The notes beneath the pieces are model-generated. The model saw nothing but the letters and a program-made list of their open reading frames with translations. It did not search any database and was not told the DNA's origin. A DNA stretch of 64,000 nucleotides from Cognatundibacterium griseum (GTDB lineage: Bacteria; Pseudomonadota; Gammaproteobacteria; Burkholderiales; Burkholderiaceae_D), in the NCBI RefSeq assembly GCF_014284195.1, contig NZ_JACOGC010000004.1, forward strand, positions 124,001 through 188,000, in the 5' to 3' direction. The translations under genes were made by a program, and so were the position numbers. This document shows positions 29,307-38,028 of the stretch, one piece after another; position 1 is the first letter of the stretch, and every line of letters starts with the position of its first letter.

Positions 29307-31822
29307 CTGCCGTGACCACGCATGCTGACACTGGACAGTCCGTGCAAGACGGATGGACCATGTTCCTGCTGCCGCCGGAATCCGGCTCCTGCCTGCCATC
29401 TGCGGCACTCGCGCAAGCCGCTGTACACTGGCCTGCCAGCCTGCCTTGTACCGCTGCGTCGGTACTGCGGGATCACAACCAGCCGGTGACGGATCTTCAA
29501 TATCTGGATCAGAACGATATCTGGTTCAGCCGGCTTCTCAGCATCGGCAGCGGGCAGCACTTCCTGCACTTTGAAGGACTGGCAGGTCATACAGAAATTT
29601 TCTGGAACGATCGCCTGATCCTGCGCACCGCCAATATGTTTGTCGCATACTGCATTGATCTGGATCAGCAGCAAATGCGCGGCTCCGGCAGGCTCAGCCT
29701 GCGCTTTCCTGCGCTCGACAGCCTGTTGGCGCAGCGCCGCCCGCGACCACGCTGGAAAACCCGGCTGGTTGCGCAACAACAGCTGCGCTGGCTGCGCACC
29801 AGCCTGCTCGGGCGAATGCCCGGCTGGTCGCCGCCGGTGCCGCCAGTCGGCCCCTACCGTGCGGTGCGGCTGGAAACATGCCCCCCAGTCCGGTTGGCTG
29901 AACATCAGCTGCACAGCAAACTGATGGGTGGCGAAGGCATCGTCAACGGACATTTTCACCTGAGTGCAGAGCATGCTGTGACACAGGTGAATCTGCATGT
30001 CGGCGATCAGGTACAGGAATTGTTGCTGCATTCAAATGGCACCGAAACCGTGGCGCAGGGTGAACTGGTTTTTGAAGAACCGCAATGCTGGTGGCCGCAT
30101 ACGCATGGTCAGCCGCATCTGTACAGCGCTTTTCTGGAAGTCAGCACCAGCCACGGAAAACATTTTCTGCCGCTGCATGATGTCGGTTTCCGCAGTATTC
30201 ATGTGCAGCAAAATGACGGCGACTTCCATCTGCATCTGAATGGCGTTCCGGTCTTTTGCCGCGGCGCCTGCTGGACACCGGCTGATCTGTTCTCCCTGAA
30301 TGCAGATAACGCAACGCTGCGCGCGATGCTGCAGCTGGTACGCGACGCCGGCATGAATATGCTGCGTCTGCCCGGCACCATGCTGTACGAAAGCGATGCC
30401 TTTTATCAGCTGTGTGATGAAATGGGCATCCTGATCTGGCAGGATTTTATGTTTGCCAACATGGATTATCCGGTTGCGGATCTGGAATTCGCGCTGAATA
30501 TTCAGCATGAGGCGGAGTCGTTTTTACGGCGCACGCAAAACCGGCCATGCCTTGCTGTCCTGTGCGGCAATAGTGAAGTCGAGCAGCAGGCTGCGATGCT
30601 GGGCATTGCACGGGAATGGTGGCGCAATCCGTTTTTTTCGGACACGCTGCCGCAGCTCTGCCACACCCTACGGCCGGACGTGCTTTACTGGCCGTCCAGC
30701 CCGGCTGGCGGCGTGATGCCCTTCCACACGGACAGCGGGATTGCGCATTATTTCGGCGTCGGCGCCTATCTGCGCCCGGTTGACGATGCGCGCCGCAGCC
30801 ATGTGCGGTTTACGACCGAATGTCTCGGCTTTTCCAATATGCCGGATGAGCAGCAGATCGAAACCGTGCTGCCGGACGGTGAAAAACCCGGGCCGCACCC
30901 GCGCTGGAAACAACGGATTCCACGCGACAACGGCACCAGCTGGGATTTTGAGGATGTGCGCGATCATTACCTCTCCGCGCTTTACCAAACTGATGCCAGT
31001 CGCCTGCGGGCAACCGACAGCGAGCGCTACACCGAACTGGCGCGCACCGTCAGCGGCGACATCATGGCGCAGACACTGCATGAATGGCGCCGGTATGGAT
31101 CGTCCTGTCGCGGAGCGCTGATCTGGTTCTGGCGCGACCTGTGGGCAGGCGCAGGCTGGGGTGTCATCGATGCCGCAGGACGTCCGAAGGCAGCCTATTA
31201 TTTTCTGAAACGCGCCATGGCGCCGCTGGCGGTATTTTTCAGCGATGAAGGATTAAACGGGCTGACGATTCATATCGTGAATGACCGGCCAGCGGTGTTT
31301 ACCGGCTGGCTGGAACTGCATCTGTACCGAAATGGCAGCCAACGCACCGCCAGCCAGCGGATTGCGATACAGCTGTCCGGACACAGCAGCCAGATGCTGT
31401 CTGCCGACGCGCTGTTGCCGCATTTTTCGGATACCGCTTATGCATACCGTTTCGGACCGGCGGGGCATGATCTTGCGAGCACCCATCTGTACCCTGCCGA
31501 TGCCGGCAGTCCGGTCAGCAGCGATTACCATTTCTGCCTGGGACAACAGGCTTTTCTGGAAACCGACCCCGGACTCAGCGCGGAATTCACGCCCGACGAT
31601 GCACATTCCGGCATCCTGACGCTGGAAACCAGACGTGTTGCACTCGCAGTCTGCATCAGCGCCGCAGGAGCAACCGCCGATCATAATTTTTTCCATCTGG
31701 CGCCCGGCATCCGGCAAAGCGTACGGCTGACCACGACAGCGGATACGCTGCCCGCTGCGGTCACGCTGAAAGCGCTGAACATGCCGGTCAGACTGCGTTG
31801 TCCGCTGACTGATTTTTCATAA
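29303..31822 (+). CDS. glycoside hydrolase family 2-like protein (beta-mannosidase-like)
   Basis: 839 residues from an ATG overlapping the DUF1839 stop. N-terminal sandwich domains are followed by a TIM barrel with LNGVPVFCRGACWTPADLF, MNMLRLPGTMLYESDAFY, and MGILIWQDFMFANMDYP. By position, the acid/base would be Glu425 in CGNSEVEQQ and the nucleophile Glu506 in FTTECLGFSN. No signal peptide is seen, so it is probably cytoplasmic, unusual for a polysaccharide degrader. Close relatives cleave or transfer beta-mannosyl or related sugars. Its place in a carrier-protein operon suggests a glycan is the acceptor or precursor. Confidence 0.85.
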   Translation: MTAVTTHADTGQSVQDGWTMFLLPPESGSCLPSAALAQAAVHWPASLPCTAASVLRDHNQPVTDLQYLDQNDIWFSRLLSIGSGQHFLHFEGLAGHTEIFWNDRLILRTANMFVAYCIDLDQQQMRGSGRLSLRFPALDSLLAQRRPRPRWKTRLVAQQQLRWLRTSLLGRMPGWSPPVPPVGPYRAVRLETCPPVRLAEHQLHSKLMGGEGIVNGHFHLSAEHAVTQVNLHVGDQVQELLLHSNGTETVAQGELVFEEPQCWWPHTHGQPHLYSAFLEVSTSHGKHFLPLHDVGFRSIHVQQNDGDFHLHLNGVPVFCRGACWTPADLFSLNADNATLRAMLQLVRDAGMNMLRLPGTMLYESDAFYQLCDEMGILIWQDFMFANMDYPVADLEFALNIQHEAESFLRRTQNRPCLAVLCGNSEVEQQAAMLGIAREWWRNPFFSDTLPQLCHTLRPDVLYWPSSPAGGVMPFHTDSGIAHYFGVGAYLRPVDDARRSHVRFTTECLGFSNMPDEQQIETVLPDGEKPGPHPRWKQRIPRDNGTSWDFEDVRDHYLSALYQTDASRLRATDSERYTELARTVSGDIMAQTLHEWRRYGSSCRGALIWFWRDLWAGAGWGVIDAAGRPKAAYYFLKRAMAPLAVFFSDEGLNGLTIHIVNDRPAVFTGWLELHLYRNGSQRTASQRIAIQLSGHSSQMLSADALLPHFSDTAYAYRFGPAGHDLASTHLYPADAGSPVSSDYHFCLGQQAFLETDPGLSAEFTPDDAHSGILTLETRRVALAVCISAAGATADHNFFHLAPGIRQSVRLTTTADTLPAAVTLKALNMPVRLRCPLTDFS

Positions 31823-31847
31823 CTTTTATACCTCTGCAGACGCTATC

Positions 31848-33671
31848 TTGAGCCGCACTTCCTTTCCCAGCACCGACCTTCTGTACACGCCTCAACCCTG
31901 CTGGTTCGGCGACGCACAGGCGCCAATGACAGGCTGGTATCATCCGGCACGGCGGCGCGATGCGGGCGGTGTGCGGCATTGCGGTGTACTGCTGTGTCCG
32001 CCATACGGACATGAATACATGGTCAGCTACCTGTCATACAGGCATCTGGCCACCGAACTGGCAAGCGCCGGTTTTGATGTGCTGTTTTTTGACTACAACA
32101 ACACCGGCGACGCTGCCGACCACCCGGCGGCGCAGACCGGTCAGGTCGCACTCTGGCAGACCAATATCCGCGATGCGGCGCAGTATCTGCGTTCGCTGAT
32201 CCAAAGCGAAACACTGGTGCTGTTCGGTACCAGACTGGGTGCGCTGCTGGCTGCCAGTGTTGCCCGCGAGACTGGCGCGGCTGCGCTGATGCTACTGGCG
32301 CCGGTCGTGTCAGGCCGCAGCTACAGCCGGGAATTGCAGATTCTGAGCCAGACCGGCGGCCCGGCATCGCCGGCCAGTCATCATGCAGGTACAGAACAGG
32401 CGCAGGTGGCCGGCTATCCGTGGAATGAGGCGCTGCGCCAGCAGATCAGCGGCCTGGATATGCTGAACATGCCTGCGCCGGAAATACCGGTGCTGATTCT
32501 GGAACGGGATGACGTGACAGGACAAGAGCAAAAAATCCTGCAGGCATGGCAGGATACCGTCCCGCTGCCGCATCTGAGCACCACACCCGGTTATGCCGCG
32601 ATGATGACTGCCGATGCGCATGAAACCACCGTGCCAGCCGCATTGTGGCAGGATATCCTGACCTGGCTACAACCGCAGTTCTGTCTGCGCGACACCGGCG
32701 TTGCCAGCCTGCCGGCGTTTCAGACCGAAACCGTGTTGCCGCTGCCGCGCGCTGCCATTACTGAAAAGCTGGTGAAATTCGATGATCTGACCGGCGTCCT
32801 GAGCAGCCCGGCCAGCCCCGATACTGCACGCCCCGCAGTCATCATCGCCAATACCGGCGCCAATCACCGGGTTGGTAATCACCGGCTGTCGGTGCAGCTG
32901 GCGCGTGAACTGGCGCAGGCAGGTTTTACCGTGTTGCGTTTCGACAAGGCGGGCATAGGCTATAGCAAGGCAACACCGGATGACCTGACCAATCAGGTCT
33001 ATGCCGCCTGCGGATTGGATGACCTGCGGGCTGCCCAGGCTTTTTTGCTGCATACGGAACAGATCGGCACCACGATCCTGTGCGGACTTTGTTCGGGGGC
33101 GTATTTCGCCTCACTGGCTGCCGCCGACGACCCTCAGGTGCGCGGCGTGGTGCTGATGAATCAGCTGGTCTATCGCTGGCGCGAGGGCGATACGCTGGAA
33201 TCCCGGAAAAACGACTCCATCAAGTCCACCCATTTTTATGTCAAGGCGATCCGCAGCCTGCACACCTGGAAACGTCTGTTGCGCGGTCAGATCGCATTCC
33301 GCCAGATCGTGCGCAAACTGTCGCAACGGACGGCCAGACGGCTTCAGCTGCTGACTCAGCATATCATCACGCGATGGATCGACAGCCCGCATTTCCTGGG
33401 ACGGATCGCACGGCAATTCCGCCAGATGGAAGCACGGGGCACGGAAATTCTGATGATCATGGATGCAGCCGACAGCAGCGTGGATCAGATGACCGAAAAT
33501 TTTGGCCGCCACGGCGCCCTGCTGGGCGGAAGCCGGCGCATCCGGCTCGAAATTACCCGGAACGCTGACCACACTTTCACGCCATTATGGTCGCAGCGTT
33601 ATGTCACGCAACTCATTGCGTCACATCTGTCTGAGCGTTTTGGTGGTGGCGCTGCAAACGCGGCAAAATAA
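31848..33671 (+). CDS. double-domain alpha/beta-hydrolase with altered nucleophile sites
   Basis: 607 residues, apparently two fused alpha/beta-hydrolase domains (about 1-280 and 300-600). In the first domain the nucleophile elbow reads GTRLG (127-131), with Arg instead of Ser. In the second it reads GLCSG (413-417), with Cys415 at the nucleophile position and plausible Asp and His in MIMDAADSS and NADHTF. The first domain may be structural, the second a thiol hydrolase or acyltransferase. The start is a TTG with no clear RBS; an ATG at 31926 is the alternative. The 3' end overlaps the convergent flippase gene by 59 bases. Confidence 0.78.
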   Translation: MSRTSFPSTDLLYTPQPCWFGDAQAPMTGWYHPARRRDAGGVRHCGVLLCPPYGHEYMVSYLSYRHLATELASAGFDVLFFDYNNTGDAADHPAAQTGQVALWQTNIRDAAQYLRSLIQSETLVLFGTRLGALLAASVARETGAAALMLLAPVVSGRSYSRELQILSQTGGPASPASHHAGTEQAQVAGYPWNEALRQQISGLDMLNMPAPEIPVLILERDDVTGQEQKILQAWQDTVPLPHLSTTPGYAAMMTADAHETTVPAALWQDILTWLQPQFCLRDTGVASLPAFQTETVLPLPRAAITEKLVKFDDLTGVLSSPASPDTARPAVIIANTGANHRVGNHRLSVQLARELAQAGFTVLRFDKAGIGYSKATPDDLTNQVYAACGLDDLRAAQAFLLHTEQIGTTILCGLCSGAYFASLAAADDPQVRGVVLMNQLVYRWREGDTLESRKNDSIKSTHFYVKAIRSLHTWKRLLRGQIAFRQIVRKLSQRTARRLQLLTQHIITRWIDSPHFLGRIARQFRQMEARGTEILMIMDAADSSVDQMTENFGRHGALLGGSRRIRLEITRNADHTFTPLWSQRYVTQLIASHLSERFGGGAANAAK

Positions 33672-34917
33672 AGCGCCAGACCACGACCGTTTCAAATAAC
33701 TCGACCGCAATCAGTGCCATGATGGCGCCCGCCGCTGCCCAGTAAGGAATGGCTGCGTAAGTAATCGCTATCACCAGTACCAGCGTCACGCTGCCCAGAA
33801 AAAACATGGCGCGAAAAGCACCGCCGCTCATCAGCCAGGAGGTGCCGATAATCCGCACCGCATTGGTGGCGAAGTAAATTCCCCACAGCAGGATCAGCGG
33901 GTCCAGGCCGCTGTATTTACTGCCGATGACGCGCGCTTCCAGCCAGGGCAGCGTCAGCAGCAGCAGGCCGACATACGCCAGCACCACCAGTTCGATTCCG
34001 GCAATCGATGCCAGCGTCAGCTTGCGCAGTCCGCTCCAGTTATGTTCAGCCATCAGACGGCTGGCCTCAGGCCGCGCGACCCGCGACCAGGCAGCCACAG
34101 CCAGCGGAATCGGCATCAGCAGCAGGCGCGAGGCATTCAGATCGGCAATCGCCGCCAACCCCAGCCAGGCGCCGGACAGATAGACATAGCTGTAATTGGA
34201 CAGCCAGCCCACCACCACGCCCAGCACCGCCCACTGACCATGTCCGCGAATGGTTTCATGATGTGCCTCCAGCACTTCGGCATCGCCTGCCTCCATCTGG
34301 GTATCGGTCGCCGTTCTTGCCAGCAGGCGCGCGCGCCCCGCCAGCGTACACAGGACGGAAGCCGCAGACAGCAACAGAAACAGATATTCAAGCGCGATCT
34401 GCTGCCACAAGTAAAGAGCGACCAGCCCCGCCACCACAGTCGCCACGTAAATGGCATCCTGGCGTAACACGCTGACGAGATCAGACTGGATAAAACCGAC
34501 GGTGCGGCCATATTCGCGCAGGCCATTGCCGATCACATACGCGCCGAATGCGCCGGCCAGCAGCCAGCTGCGTTCCTGCAAATGAGTCGCTGCCGGCACC
34601 CATTTCACCACCAGCAATACCAGTGTGCCGGACATCAGCGTCCAGAATATCTGCCGCTCCCAGTAACGGCGCAGCAGGATTTTCCGCGTGTTGTCATGCA
34701 CCGCGCTGGCCACCGTGGTCAGCGGCCCGGAAATCCATGAATCCACGACCAGCCCCGCCAGCAGGCCGCCCGCGTACAATTGGCCATACAGACCATAGAC
34801 ATCTTTGTCCACCATGCGAATCAGCAAAGCGCCGATCGCAAAATTGAGGGCGCTTAACATCGCCTGGTCAATCACCGACAGCAGGGATGACGACAGAAAT
34901 TTTTTAGAAAAACTCAT
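33613..34917 (-). CDS. polysaccharide flippase-like membrane protein
   Basis: 434 residues with about 12 hydrophobic segments, matching Wzx/MATE-type polysaccharide transporters. It begins SLLSVIDQAMLSALNFAIGA, then VDKDVYGLYGQLYAGGLLAG. Such proteins flip lipid-linked oligosaccharides across the inner membrane. No glycosyltransferases adjoin it. It converges on the carrier-protein cluster and shares 59 bases of coding sequence with the double hydrolase, so the two 3' ends were fixed against each other. A link to the cluster's product is possible but unproven. Confidence 0.82.
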   Translation of the reverse strand: MSFSKKFLSSSLLSVIDQAMLSALNFAIGALLIRMVDKDVYGLYGQLYAGGLLAGLVVDSWISGPLTTVASAVHDNTRKILLRRYWERQIFWTLMSGTLVLLVVKWVPAATHLQERSWLLAGAFGAYVIGNGLREYGRTVGFIQSDLVSVLRQDAIYVATVVAGLVALYLWQQIALEYLFLLLSAASVLCTLAGRARLLARTATDTQMEAGDAEVLEAHHETIRGHGQWAVLGVVVGWLSNYSYVYLSGAWLGLAAIADLNASRLLLMPIPLAVAAWSRVARPEASRLMAEHNWSGLRKLTLASIAGIELVVLAYVGLLLLTLPWLEARVIGSKYSGLDPLILLWGIYFATNAVRIIGTSWLMSGGAFRAMFFLGSVTLVLVIAITYAAIPYWAAAGAIMALIAVELFETVVVWRFILPRLQRHHQNAQTDVTQ

Positions 34918-35023
34918 GGGCTTGCGTTAACATTCATCTCAACCGAACATTACCATCCTGACTGCAGAATGCACAAAGACTTTCATCACCTGCATTCCTG
35001 ATCTTTTGATGACATTTTCAACT

Positions 35024-35740
35024 ATGACCCTTTCAAATCAGCAAGACCGCGCCCTGGTACTTTTCAGCGGCGGACAAGATTCCACCACCTGCCTGGCCTG
35101 GGCGCTGTCGCGCTACGCGCGGGTCGAGACTATAGGCTTTGATTATGGGCAGCGCCATGCCATCGAGCTGACGGTGCGGCCTGCGCTGCTAGAAAAAATG
35201 CGCCGTTTTTCACCGGAATGGCAGGCGCGGCTGGGCGAAGACCACATGATCGACCTGTCACTGATTTCGCAGCTGTCCCATACCGCCATGACGGAAAACA
35301 TCGCGATTGAAATGCAGGAAAACGGCTTGCCGAATACCTTTGTGCCGGGCCGCAACCTGATGTTCATGATGGTGGCGGCGACGCTGGCTTACCGGCGCGG
35401 CCTGAATGTGCTGGTCGGCGGCATGTGCGAAACCGATTTTTCAGGTTATCCGGATTGCCGTGACGACACCATGAAAGCATTACAGGTAGCGCTGAATCTG
35501 GGCATGGCAACCCGGCTGAAGCTGGAAACACCGCTGATGTGGATAGACAAGGCCCAGACCTGGGAACTGGCAGCGCAACTGGGCGGCAACATGCTGATCG
35601 ACCTGATCCGTGCCGGCACGCATACCTGTTACCTGGGTGAACGCGGCCAGCTGCACGACTGGGGCTATGGCTGCGGCAGTTGCCCGGCCTGTGAACTGCG
35701 GGCGCGCGGCTATCTGCAATACCGCCAGCAGCACGGATGA
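35024..35740 (+). CDS. queC: 7-cyano-7-deazaguanine synthase
   Basis: A 238-residue N-type ATP pyrophosphatase: PP-loop [59 protein letters not shown] and the zinc [13 protein letters not shown] end. It converts 7-carboxy-7-deazaguanine, ammonia and ATP to preQ0 in queuosine biosynthesis. It stands alone, with queD and queE elsewhere. The start is uncertain between 35009 and 35024; the latter gives the usual short leader before the PP loop. No riboswitch could be recognised upstream. Confidence 0.93.
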   Translation: MTLSNQQDRALVLFSGGQDSTTCLAWALSRYARVETIGFDYGQRHAIELTVRPALLEKMRRFSPEWQARLGEDHMIDLSLISQLSHTAMTENIAIEMQENGLPNTFVPGRNLMFMMVAATLAYRRGLNVLVGGMCETDFSGYPDCRDDTMKALQVALNLGMATRLKLETPLMWIDKAQTWELAAQLGGNMLIDLIRAGTHTCYLGERGQLHDWGYGCGSCPACELRARGYLQYRQQHG

Positions 35741-35834
35741 TTTTTCCGGATTTTTAAATCTGTTGCGCCCTGTAAGCCCTGTGTTAGGCTGATGGCTTAG
35801 GATTCATGTAAACGATTTTGATCACGGATTAACC

Positions 35835-36578
35835 ATGTTGCTTGCCCTGATGACCGATCTGCACGCCAACCGGGAGGCTGTTTCAGCCTGTCTGGCACAT
35901 GCGCAGCAGCAAAATGTGTCCCGCTATGTGTTTTTGGGAGACCTGATCGGTTATGGCGCCGATCCGGGCTGGGTGTTGCAGACCGTGATGGCGCATGTTG
36001 ACCAGGGTAGCTGGGCTGTCATGGGCAACCACGACATCGCCGTCTTGCAGGACGACCGGCAAAACATGAATCCGGTCGCCCGCCAGGTCGTCGACTGGAC
36101 GCGCGAGCAGCTGAATGCCGGTCAGCTCGATTTCATCCGCAAGCTGCCTTACCGCATCGAATGGCAGGATCTGCTGTTCGTTCATGCCAATGCCTGGGCG
36201 CCGGATAAATGGGAATACATCGATGGCGTCATGGAGGCCATGCGCAGCATGCACGCCACCAAGGCAGCCATCACCTTTTGCGGTCATGTGCATCTGCCGA
36301 CGCTGTACCACATGACGCTGACCGGCAAAACCGGCGAATTCCTGCCGACGCCAGAAAACAGCATTCCGCTCAGTAAGCAACGACGCTGGCTGGTCATCCC
36401 CGGCTCCACCGGCCAGCCGCGCGACGGTAATCCGGCGGCCTGCTATGCCACGTTCGACACCGAGACACAGGACCTGACTTACTTCCGCGTCCCCTACGAC
36501 CATGAAACCGCGGCAAAAAAAATTCTGGATGCCGGTCTGCCGGCCGCGCTGGCATCGCGCTTACTGACAGGGAATTAG
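35835..36578 (+). CDS. calcineurin-like metallophosphoesterase
   Basis: A 247-residue metallophosphoesterase with the full metal set: ALMTDLHANREA, FLGDLIGYG, VMGNHDIAV, LFVHANAW and FCGHVHLPTLY. It resembles the MJ0936/PrpA group, which acts on phosphodiesters or phosphoproteins. The kinase-USP gene begins 1 base after its stop, so the two are almost certainly co-translated. That makes it a candidate cognate phosphatase for the kinase, although standard kinase partners are PPM phosphatases; this is inference. Confidence 0.88.
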   Translation: MLLALMTDLHANREAVSACLAHAQQQNVSRYVFLGDLIGYGADPGWVLQTVMAHVDQGSWAVMGNHDIAVLQDDRQNMNPVARQVVDWTREQLNAGQLDFIRKLPYRIEWQDLLFVHANAWAPDKWEYIDGVMEAMRSMHATKAAITFCGHVHLPTLYHMTLTGKTGEFLPTPENSIPLSKQRRWLVIPGSTGQPRDGNPAACYATFDTETQDLTYFRVPYDHETAAKKILDAGLPAALASRLLTGN

Positions 36579-36579
36579 C

Positions 36580-38007
36580 ATGAGTCCGCACAGCCTGCAA
36601 ACCGGAATGGAATTCGACGGCTACCGGCTGGAAGAAAAACTGCATACCGGCGGCATGGCGGCATTATGGCTGGTCACCGATCTGCGCCTGCGGCATGTCG
36701 GCAAACCGGGTCTGGAAAACGGCGTCCCGCCGCTGATCATGAAAGTGCCGTTGCTGTACTCAACGGACGATCCGACCGCGATCGTGGCATTTGAAGTCGA
36801 ACAGATGATCATGCCCAAGCTGAAGGGACCGCATGTGCCGCGCTACTTCGGCTCCGGCGATTTCGATGCGCAACCGTATATCGTGATGGAACAGATTGCC
36901 GGAGAATCGCTGCGCAGCCGCTTTGAACAGGCGCCGCTGCCGGTCAGCGAGGTCGTCAGCGTCGGCATCAAGGTGGCCAATGCGCTGCAGGACCTGCACC
37001 GCCAGCATGTGATTCATCTCGATATCAAACCCAGCAACATCATGTTCCGCGACGGACTGGCTGTGCTGATTGATTTCGGTCTGTCGCGCCACGACCGCCT
37101 GCCGGATTTGCTGGATGAGGAATTCCGCCTGCCGATGGGCACCGGCCCCTATATTTCGCCGGAACAGGTACTCGGGATACGCAATGAGCCGCGCAGCGAT
37201 CTGTTTTCACTCGGTGTGTTGCTGTACCACCTCGCGACCGGCGAACGGCCTTTCGGTCACCCGACATCGGTCTCCGGCCTGAAAAAACGTCTGTACCGCG
37301 ACCCGGTGCCGCCCCGCAGTCATCGCCCCGACCTGCCGGGCTGGCTGCAGGAAATTATCCTGCGCTGCCTGGAAGTGGAGCCGGCAGCGCGCTTCGATAC
37401 GGCGGCCCAGCTGGCGTTTCTGCTGCAGCATCCGGATCAGCTGACCTTGACCGCAAGGGCTGAAAAAAGCCAGCAGGACGGCTATCTGTCCGTCATCAAA
37501 AGAAGACTGAAGGCGTCCGGGATTGAACCTGTGGCGCAACAAAGCGTCTCGGAACAGCTGGCGAAAGCGCCGATCATCGTGGCGGCGCTGGATCTGACGC
37601 GCGGTTCGGAATCGCTGGCGGAAAATCTGCGCAACATTGCCCGCCGCATGTTGCAGACCGAGCCGGGCGCGCGGCTGGCCTGCCTGACCATCCGCAAGGT
37701 CAGCCGCATCGGCATGGATGAAAGCCTGATCCAGCAGGGCGAAAATATTCATGTGAAACAGCTGGTGGACCTGAAGCACTGGGCGCGGCCGCTGAACATG
37801 CGTTCCGATAAAATTACCTTCCATGTGCTGGAGGCTTCCGATCCGGCGACAGCCATCATCGAATACGCGCATAACAACGACGTCGATCACATCATTATCG
37901 GTTCGCGCGGCACTTCGGCGCTGCGCCGCTATCTCGGCAGCGTGTCGGCACAAGTGGTGGCAGAGGCCAGCTGCACGGTTACGGTGGTCAAGAGCAGCGA
38001 CAAATAG
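36580..38007 (+). CDS. Ser/Thr protein kinase fused to a universal stress protein domain
   Basis: 475 residues with no membrane segment. The kinase domain spans about 12-290: a weak glycine loop (LHTGGMAALWL), the VAL-type Lys in LIMKVPLLY, the catalytic loop HLDIKPSNIMF (no Arg before Asp, so non-RD) and LIDFGLSRHD. A linker leads to a UspA-like domain at about 325-475, ending in HIIIGSRGTSALRRYLGSVS, the ATP-binding GxRG-x9-GS motif. The fusion suggests that adenine-nucleotide binding tunes a stress kinase. It is coupled to the metallophosphoesterase upstream. Confidence 0.9.
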   Translation: MSPHSLQTGMEFDGYRLEEKLHTGGMAALWLVTDLRLRHVGKPGLENGVPPLIMKVPLLYSTDDPTAIVAFEVEQMIMPKLKGPHVPRYFGSGDFDAQPYIVMEQIAGESLRSRFEQAPLPVSEVVSVGIKVANALQDLHRQHVIHLDIKPSNIMFRDGLAVLIDFGLSRHDRLPDLLDEEFRLPMGTGPYISPEQVLGIRNEPRSDLFSLGVLLYHLATGERPFGHPTSVSGLKKRLYRDPVPPRSHRPDLPGWLQEIILRCLEVEPAARFDTAAQLAFLLQHPDQLTLTARAEKSQQDGYLSVIKRRLKASGIEPVAQQSVSEQLAKAPIIVAALDLTRGSESLAENLRNIARRMLQTEPGARLACLTIRKVSRIGMDESLIQQGENIHVKQLVDLKHWARPLNMRSDKITFHVLEASDPATAIIEYAHNNDVDHIIIGSRGTSALRRYLGSVSAQVVAEASCTVTVVKSSDK

Positions 38008-38028
38008 CTGCCCCTGCGCCGGAAACGC

